Notes under the pieces: model-generated
Database searches by the model: none
Told to the model about the DNA's origin: nothing
Seen by the model: only the letters and a program-made list of their open reading frames with translations
Assembly (NCBI GenBank): GCA_029964075.1
Contig: CM057141.1
Span: 1,860,001 to 1,924,000 of the forward strand
From: Patiria pectinifera
Taxonomy: Eukaryota; Echinodermata; Asteroidea; Valvatida; Asterinidae
Direction of reading: 5' to 3'
Length of the DNA stretch: 64,000 nt
Program-made: the position numbers and the translations under genes
Shown here: one piece after another, positions 57,755-64,000 of the stretch
Layout: the number at the start of each line of letters is the position of its first letter
Numbering within the stretch: position 1 is the first letter of the stretch

Positions 57755-58277
57755 AGGTAATATTCATTTTCTTTTGCTGTATTTGCAGAAACGAATGGAT
57801 TTGGGGGTTTAGCATTTTGTAGCAAATATTTTTATACATGTACTGACCTGTTTAAAGTTTTGTGTTCATAGATGCTGAAAAAAACCAAGAAAAATTGCTG
57901 TTCTTGTAGTCTAGTTCCCTGACCGTACTTCAGACAAAAAGGAACAATTTGTAGACGTCCGGGAATTGACACGTCAGGGAACTAGACTTATCTGGCTTGC
58001 ACTTGTTCATGGATGTGTAACCGATTGCAAACAAATGTGCACTAAATTTGGTAAATTGGGGACAGTATTCGAAAAAAAGGCAGTTTTTTTCCAACGATGG
58101 TCGGCCGACCATCATTTGAAATTGGTAAAAAAATTCCACTTTTCTTAAAAATGACAGCACACCAGGTGCCATGATTTCACAGGATGCTTGAGACTATTAT
58201 TCACTTAATCAAGTAAGGTATTTCATAATAATTTGGTAGTTTTGTTTTTTGATATTTGCAAATGTTGTATACTACCT
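57755..58277 (+). mobile_element. TTAA-target MITE, family A, copy 5
   Basis: The right end is followed by TTAA (58,278-58,281) and, inverted, reads AGGTAGTATACAACATTTGC. The left end is AGGTAATATTCATTTTCTTT. An inner pair, GTCTAGTTCCCTGAC and GTCAGGGAACTAGAC, is perfectly inverted. The GGTCGGCCGACC palindrome is intact. Confidence 0.78.
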
Positions 58278-59298
58278 TTAAAGGGGTTGTGTGAGAAATA
58301 ATTCAAGAAATGGAATCTGTAAACAAACAAGATTTATGACAGGAGTCCAAAGTTACAATTACAGGCTCCCCAAATGCAGGAGTCTTTTATTATTTAACAC
58401 AGTTCTTGAAGAAAAAAATACATGATCGTGGTGGCACAAATATTCTGACTTTGTGCCAATTTGCCCGTCAAAAATGGATAATGTTGAACCTCCAATCTGC
58501 ACTTGTTTTCCATTCTGCACAATTATCAAACCCACCATACAAAGTAATCAAGCCAACCATGTCCCCCTGTACAGATATCATCAACGACTACTAATCTACA
58601 TTCAAACTAGACAGAAATCAATTAAAAATTAATGACTGTTAGTTCCAAAAAACAGCCCAGGCATTTAATGTATTTAAATACGATGCACATATAAAAAAAG
58701 GACTGATCATCTTGACAAGCTGACAATGGGATGACAGAGAAAAATTGTCTAGTACAAAATTAAGGCTATATTAATAACGCTTAACAACATTAATTAATAC
58801 ACCAACATGGAAATGTATTGTGCACATATGCAGGTTTTTTTTTTTTTTTCAAACTGAATTCCGACTCCATGGAAAGAAAAATCTGACCGTAAAGGAAAAA
58901 GCAATGCTAATTATTATTAAAAGAAATTAGTTTATCATATTCAACACTAAAAATTACCTCACAAGATTTGCATACAAAAATGTGTGCATTCATTGCCCCA
59001 ACAAGAAACTACATGTATTTACATTAAAATTGATATTGAAACATAAAGTAATAGAATTGGTACAGCTGGGCCCTTCTTGTTCTAATATTTTCAATTATCT
59101 ACGGCTTACATGTACGGCAGAGAGGCCAAAAAACCTCTCATGATGAAAATATGTTACTTTGTAGCATTAATGTTCACATTGCAAACTCACAAACCTTAAA
59201 AGGAATTAAATACAAATGACACAATCAAGTAGTTAAAATGTCGTTGACGTTCAACATTAGAAAGCAGGAAAATATCGGAATTGTACAACAAAACACAA
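58278..59298. other. AT-rich intergenic stretch
   Basis: Nothing recognised. Confidence 0.45.
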
Positions 59299-60141
59299 GA
59301 TTGTTGACGCGAGTCGCTGACTGGGACTTGAGTCCAACTCGAGTCGCTATGTTTTTGACTTGAGACTTGACTTATAAACTTGAAAAAAAAAGTGACTTAC
59401 TTAGACTCGAAAGAAAATGGTTTGTGACTTGACTTGACTTGAATAAATTTGACTTGCTGACATTAACACAAACTTTCAGGCGTATGCAAAAATCGTTTTA
59501 ACAGAACGGCAAGGACATGATGTACTTGAGGCGAGCTACATGTAGGTGTCCAGCAAGTGCAGGGATCGTCAAGGTGGCATTTGTGGTGCATGCTGGTTTA
59601 TGCCATGGAGATCAGTGCCGTTGGTTACAGTTGTGTAACAAGGCACCACATTGCCTTACTGCACACTACTGATCCGTGTATAGAAGCATGGAGAAAGCGA
59701 CATCTTAAATGACTGGAAAATTACTACTATCGTCATTCCGTGATACAGATTTGAAGCATAGCAAGAATTCTTCCCATTCAACGAAAACGCTTGTCAAGTG
59801 AATGTCTGATGTCCTTCAGAAATTCAACATGATTGCATTAAGTCTGTAGATTTGTAATCAAAATTCATTTTCAGACTATTTTAAATGAACATAAGGTGTT
59901 TCTGAGAACAAAAAAGTTGACAAATTGTAATTTTTTAAAATAAATTCTCCTGACATGATGCACCCTCAATAAACACCATCGCGAACACATACATGTAGAC
60001 TGGCTCCGTCTCTACTGCTGTTGACTAAATATATGGTACATGTGTCATGTGTATTATGACGTAACATGTTCAGAAGGACTTGAAAAAAAATTGACTTGCG
60101 ACTCGACTTGACTTGTGAAACATGACTTGGTTACAACACTG
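59299..60141. repeat. GACTTG-rich repeat, probably the ends of one element
   Basis: GACTTG/GACTCG words crowd 59,300-59,465 and 60,075-60,135. The right boundary, inverted, reads CAGTGTTGTAACCAAGTCAT, a hAT-like terminus. The left boundary, AAGATTGTTGACGCGAGTCG, is only loosely similar. The 600 bp between has no open frame. Confidence 0.5.
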
Positions 60142-61404
60142 ACAAAACACTTGCACAATTAAACGGATAAAAGAATGGATATGATGCTCTGACTGGGGAG
60201 AAATATTCACTGCCTAAATGTGCAATCATTAACTGCAGCTACTTATTTATTGCAGGTCCCAAACAAGAACGACAAATAAACAAGGGAATAAGACAATTGC
60301 CTATTTTTGTTTGGCTTGCTACCATAGTTGGAAACACAACGCACTTAATTTCTGACATTAAATCCTGATCAATACCAAAACTGTACATTATTTGTTTTAC
60401 TGAGTAGCAGTTGGAATACAGGGAAAAAAACAAACTGAAAATGAGCATTATCCGCTCCGTTCACAAGTACCCCCTCACCGGCAAAGAAAGTACAGTTGGG
60501 GGTGACCGATCGACGCCATCTTGCCTGACTGCAATTTTGCTGCGACGCGCGGCCGTACCACTGCGTGTACATAGTACAAATCCCCTGGTGTACGTGCGGC
60601 ACACTGGAGGAACGGTGCGCGTCAACCAGCTAAATGTCCCTCCCATGGGACATCGTTGCTAGGTAAAAGGGCGCCCTCTTTCATTGGCACACAGAGCCCA
60701 TAAGTGTTGCCCACTGGACATTTATGTCAAGCAGTCCGCTAGCCACCATGCACCTGCAACTTACATCTCCCATAGCGGAGATTGTTGCAGTTCCCAGCAG
60801 AAGCAGAAGTATTTACAATGCTTCCAAGGCATCTTTGATTTTTCAGGAACAGAAATGATTTCCTGTTTAACGCTTGTTAAACGTCCTCTTGAAATATGCA
60901 ACAAGATTTTGTCGGAAAGTAGTGAAACATTGGTGATGACCATTGGTTGGATGTGATATATTTGATCTTCAGGGCCATCTTTAGGTAAAGCATTATCAAG
61001 TCTACTGCAAGAATAATACCCGGAAGGTACCTGATGTGATTCTGTTAAAATGTTGTACTATGGCATGTTCTTTTGCCATCACAATACACATGTAAGTGGG
61101 GTCATTGGCATTGTGACATGATCACACAGCAGCAACGAAGACGCACTTAATATGAGCTGGTGGTTCAGTGCGAATGGGCCATCAACCATCGGGGATATTA
61201 CATCATACATATGAAATACAGAGGCTGAAACAACTCCTAGATTAGAGTACTTGCCTGGGACCACCTCAAATTGTTTCTTAGTTGGGATACAATGTCACAG
61301 CTTGATCATCAATTCAATGAGTAATTTTGCAAACAGTGCCCCTGTGAGATGACAGGCTGAACGCTATAATAAAAGACAAAAATATAAAATGTGATTCCCA
61401 GGCT
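60142..61404. other. Intergenic, including the ZC3H18 3' flank
   Basis: Contains the CpG-rich 60,460-60,680 block described separately. An AATAAA on the minus strand near 60,246-60,251 is a distant candidate poly(A) signal for the ZC3H18 gene; none closer to the stop was found. Confidence 0.4.
60479..60519 (-). promoter_or_regulatory. TISU/YY1-like start element in CpG-rich block
   Basis: The minus strand reads CAAGATGGCGTC at 60,523-60,512, close to the TISU element (SAASATGGCGGC) that marks genes with very short 5' UTRs. The ATG at 60,519 opens 13 codons, MASIGHPQLYFLC, up to a donor-like CGGTGAGG (GT at 60,478-60,477); without splicing the frame stops at once. A CTCF-like core lies at 60,669-60,682. 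This could be the first exon of an unrecognised minus-strand gene, or only a YY1 site. No further exon was identified. Confidence 0.25.
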
Positions 61405-61802
61405 CTACTTGAGTTTGGCCTTCTTTCGAGCGATGGCGTCCTCCACAGCCCGCAACTGTTTCAAGAGTTCTTCCCGACGAGACACCGTGGTGCTCTTCTT
61501 GGGTGCTGCGCTTCCCGATGGCTTAGCAGTACCTGCAGGCTTGTTGGCTGCCGCGGCTGCGGCCGCTGTGGTAGGCTTTGCCCCAGCTCCTGTTGCAGGG
61601 GCTGTCCGGGCAGGCACTTTGGCGGGCGGCTGTCCCTTCAGGGCGGTTGGGGAGGATGGACGCTTGCGGTCACCAGTGGACGGCTTGGGGGCGTTCTTGC
61701 TGGTGTAGCCCGGCGCGCCAGTCTTGCGGTTAGCATCTCCAGACGTCGTGGGCTTCTTGGCAGTGGTTGGGCTGGCGACAGGAGGTCTGGTGGACTTACG
61801 AT
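61405..61802 (-). CDS. ZC3H18: ZC3H18 homologue, last coding exon
   Basis: This exon encodes the C-terminal 131 residues plus the end of a split Asp codon. The acceptor is ACCATTAG at 61,803 and the stop is TAG at 61,405. The exon contains GDRKRPSSP and ends SRREELLKQLRAVEDAIARK followed by KAKLK. Both stretches correspond, in the same order, to conserved C-terminal sequence of vertebrate ZC3H18, where the last is a short coiled coil. An Ala-rich run (eight Ala, one interruption) lies between them. ZC3H18 is a nuclear CCCH zinc-finger protein that links the cap-binding/ARS2 complex to the exosome-targeting NEXT complex. Assignment rests on motif recall, not a search. Confidence 0.82.
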
Positions 61803-61882
61803 CTAATGGTCAAAGATAAAAAACAACGGCATGCATTACCAACCCTGATCATGCAAAATATAAATGCCTACACAAACATGAG

Positions 61883-62183
61883 TTAATATTAATATAATAA
61901 TAACAATGTGGTGCTTATCCAACACTTTATACCCAATGTTGCAAAGCGGTGTACAATTATTATCCCTGTTTGTCAGGAATGAGACCTTTTTTCTGCAGCA
62001 GCTCGAGATCAGTGCAATTTGGTCTCTACCTTCACAGGTACCCATTATACTCCTGGGTGGAGAGAGGCAATTGTAGTCAAGTGACTTGCCTAAGAACACA
62101 AGCACCACGCTCCCCGTCAAGGTTCAAACCCACGTACCACGGCACACGAGTCGAACAACCTGACCACTCGACCACAGCGCCCC
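61883..62183 (-). mobile_element. tRNA-derived SINE in the ZC3H18 intron
   Basis: On the minus strand the head starts near 62,183. The A box is a consensus TGGTCGAGTGG and the B box is a slightly degenerate GGTTTGAACC. The central domain shares CCTCTCTCCACCCAGGAGTA and ATGGGTACCTGTGA with the SINE at 15.6 kb. The AT-rich tail ends near 61,883. It lies in the intron between the last two exons and inserted in the same direction as the gene. Confidence 0.82.
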
Positions 62184-62571
62184 GTATAACTTGAATTCAA
62201 GAACAGTCATCACAAAGTGAATCACATGCCAATCACATGTCACATCACTTGTCCTCTCTTAAGTCACGTGACACTGGTGTCCGGTTGGTGTTCTTGAGTC
62301 ACCCCGACACCAAATCATAGTAGGACTGAATCAAGTGGAAACAAATAGATTTTGATTTCAGACAGGTAAACTGTATGTATTAATTTCCATTGACTAGACT
62401 CTTGGAATTGTTCCCAATGGCTGCAACAAGTGACTTTTAGACGTAGTCACTCCTAACTGATTCAACTGTCAAACTTTCATGTGCTTGGAAACAATTTGGG
62501 AATAATTTGGTTTGGCGTGACTCTGGAATACCGGTACGAAACTGGGCAGCGAATGCTACCCTGGATCCTAC

Positions 62572-62674
62572 CCTTGTCTGTGGAGGTCTTGGACTGTGTA
62601 GGAGTAGCTGACGTCTTCTTGCTTGCCTGGTTGGACTGAGAATCAGTTGATCGCTTCTTGGGGTCGGTTGCAGG
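62572..62674 (-). CDS. ZC3H18: ZC3H18 homologue, internal exon (third from left end of gene's visible part)
   Basis: A 103-base exon with acceptor CGCAACAG (62,675-62,682) and donor AAGG followed by GTAGGA (62,571-62,566). It encodes 34 residues beginning PATDPKKRSTDSQSN and ending SKTSTDK, plus the first base of an Asp codon completed by the next exon. It is Ser/Thr/Lys-rich and probably disordered, equivalent to the charged linker between the two conserved C-terminal blocks of ZC3H18. It starts in phase 0 and ends in phase 1, matching both neighbours. Confidence 0.75.
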
Positions 62675-62951
62675 CTGTTGCGATAGGACAAAACAGTCAA
62701 GTCAATAAACCAGAGAGATGTAATGACACCACGCTTTGTTACATATGTGCTTTCTTCCGGAGGGTTTATTCTGTGCACATCAAGCTCAGGAAGGGTTGCA
62801 CGCCTTCAGCATTAAACTTTGGAATGAATTCATCTTCAAAAAGCCACTCAAACAATGGACCCCAAGTCACATACATACTGTGGATGAGATTTTGGCCAGT
62901 GCTCTTTTCCCTACTGAGCATGTCCATGAAACAATAAAGGTGTCCTCTTAC

Positions 62952-63048
62952 CTTGTTTAGCAGCGTCAGCTTGATGTCTTTGTGGGCTGTCACTTTCAGT
63001 GTGTTTGATCGTGGGGCTGCTGCAACTGGCGCGGAGGTGCTATGTTGT
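62952..63048 (-). CDS. ZC3H18: ZC3H18 homologue, internal exon with KDIKLTLLNK block
   Basis: A 97-base exon with acceptor TGCACACAG (63,049) and donor AAG followed by GTAAGA (62,951-62,946). The first base completes an Arg codon (AG plus A) from the upstream exon. 32 codons follow, ending HKDIKLTLLNK. That last block is the second strongly conserved motif of the ZC3H18 C-terminal half, upstream of the coiled coil. All phases agree. Nothing suggests a pseudogene: no stops, frameshifts or broken splice sites. Confidence 0.8.
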
Positions 63049-63372
63049 CTGTGTGCATGTGAAAGTAACATAAATTCCCAAACTCAAATTTCTTGATGAA
63101 AAAAAACCCAATGTTGTTTATCCCTTTACCTATGTAAAACGTTGTCTTTGTTATATGAAATACAAATGAGCTAAAAGGGGCAAATTTTTAAGCTCACACC
63201 TAGCTTATCACCATGACCACTGGAATTGAGAATATAACGCATAAGCAACCGAAGCTGGCAAGTCCTGCATCCGAGTTGGTAATAAATTTGCATTATTTTC
63301 AATGTTCAGTTTGTCCTTCATTAAACATCATCATCAAATTTAAAACACTTTCAAGCTGTGAATATTTCTGAC

Positions 63373-64000
63373 CTCTGTGTCGCCGATGCCACACTGGATG
63401 ATCCTGACGGTGCACTAGGTGTAGTCCCCGACGTCGATCTGGACTTCTCTTTATCCTTGTCTCTGGCGGTGGTGGCTGGTTTTGGAGCACTCTTCTGCTT
63501 CGCCGGCGCCGGGGCCGCTTTGGCCGGTGCTTGCGCAGTCTTGCTACTGGGCACTGCTTTGCTGCTTCTGCTGGGAGACTGCCTGCTGTTGCTGGTTGGA
63601 GGTTTGGCAGGTGCAGAGGAAGGCTTGCTAGAGGGCTTACTACTGCTGCTGCTGCTTGCAGGGGGCTTGGTTGATGCAGTCTTGACAGGCGCCGGTTTGT
63701 TGGACGGTGGCTTGACCGTGGGTGAAGCCTTGCTGCTGGATGGAGGCTTGTTGCTGGGTGGAGCCCTGCTGCTGGGTGGCGCCCTGCTGCTGGGTGGCGC
63801 CTTGCTGCTGGGTGGAGCCTTGCTGCTGGGTGGAGCCTTGGTGCTGGGTGGCGGCTTGGTGCTGGGTGGCGCCTTGCTGCTGGGTGGCGCCTTGCTGCTG
63901 GGTGGAGCCTTGCTGCTGGGTGGCGCCTTGCTGCTGGGTGGAGCCTTGCTGCTGGGTGGAGGCTTGCTGCTGGGTGGGGGCTTGGATGACTTTGCCTGGG
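63373..64000 (-). CDS. ZC3H18: ZC3H18 homologue, Ser/Pro/Ala/Lys-rich exon (partial)
   Basis: Open from the window edge to the donor CAGAG followed by GTCAGA (63,372-63,367). It encodes 208 whole codons plus two bases (AG), completed by the next exon to Arg. The first part is a hexapeptide tandem (K/R)(A/P)PPS(S/T) translated from an 18-bp minisatellite. The second is low-complexity Ser/Lys/Ala/Pro sequence, including a run of six Ser. Vertebrate ZC3H18 also has a long disordered Ser/Lys-rich region before the KDIKLTLLNK block, but not this hexapeptide array, as far as I recall. The N-terminal part with the CCCH finger is outside the window to the right. Confidence 0.78.
63730..63981 (-). repeat. 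ZC3H18: Coding 18-bp minisatellite, 14 copies
   Basis: Fourteen head-to-tail copies of TTGCTGCTGGGTGG(A/C)GCC on the plus strand encode (K/R)(A/P)PPS(S/T) on the minus strand. Copies differ by one to three bases; many changes are silent (GGA/GGC on the plus strand) and the rest mostly swap Ala/Pro, Lys/Arg or Ser/Thr. The period of 18 keeps the frame whatever the copy number. Confidence 0.95.

Noticed and set aside
61391-61708. 105-codon plus-strand frame
   Set aside because: Antisense shadow of the Ala-rich last exon of the ZC3H18 homologue.
1-64000. CRISPR arrays, bacterial operons, viral genes or prophage
   Set aside because: No regularly spaced repeats, no dense collinear genes and no viral structural or replication protein; the window is plainly metazoan nuclear DNA.

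Overview
This is animal (metazoan) DNA with few genes and long non-coding stretches. Coding sequence is split by GT-AG introns, no operon-like packing is seen, and most of the window is intron, intergenic DNA and small non-autonomous transposons. The two recognisable genes belong to bilaterian families (teashirt and ZC3H18). Together with many tRNA-derived SINEs, short inverted-repeat elements (MITEs), long G/C homopolymers and a striking excess of the words ACATGTAC and TAGGCCTA, this suggests a marine invertebrate, probably a non-vertebrate deuterostome (echinoderm, hemichordate or cephalochordate). The sequence alone does not settle which.

Layout. Bases 1-18,230 lie downstream of the teashirt gene and hold repeats, one weak candidate exon (3.6-4.0 kb) and possible regulatory DNA. 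The teashirt/TSHZ homologue is on the minus strand from 55,812 to 18,258. A 40-base first coding exon (55,773-55,812) carries the family's start, MPRRKQQAPKRLK. A 33,169-bp intron follows (22,604-55,772), then one 4.35-kb exon (18,258-22,603) with four CX2CX12HX5H zinc fingers. The exon junction is in phase and gives a 1,461-residue protein. It stops before any homeodomain-like region, and a consensus splice donor sits 27 bases after the stop.

The giant intron is full of short DNA transposons (hAT-like, pogo-like and TTAA-target types). It also has repeat-poor stretches rich in homeobox-type, RFX and CTCF-like motifs that could be enhancers. From 55.8 to 57.1 kb is the presumed teashirt promoter and upstream region, with a CRE embedded in an inverted repeat and a YY1-like site. 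From 57.1 to 61.4 kb is intergenic DNA, with one CpG-rich, TISU/YY1-like spot near 60.52 kb that could be the start of an unrecognised transcript.

The right end (61,405-64,000, minus strand) is the 3' part of a ZC3H18 homologue, an RNA-processing CCCH zinc-finger protein that bridges the nuclear cap-binding complex and the exosome. Four exons with consistent phases are visible; the CCCH-containing 5' part lies beyond the window. Its last visible upstream exon carries a 14-copy, 18-bp coding minisatellite. Both genes read leftward, about 5.6 kb apart. Nothing in the sequence shows that they are functionally linked.
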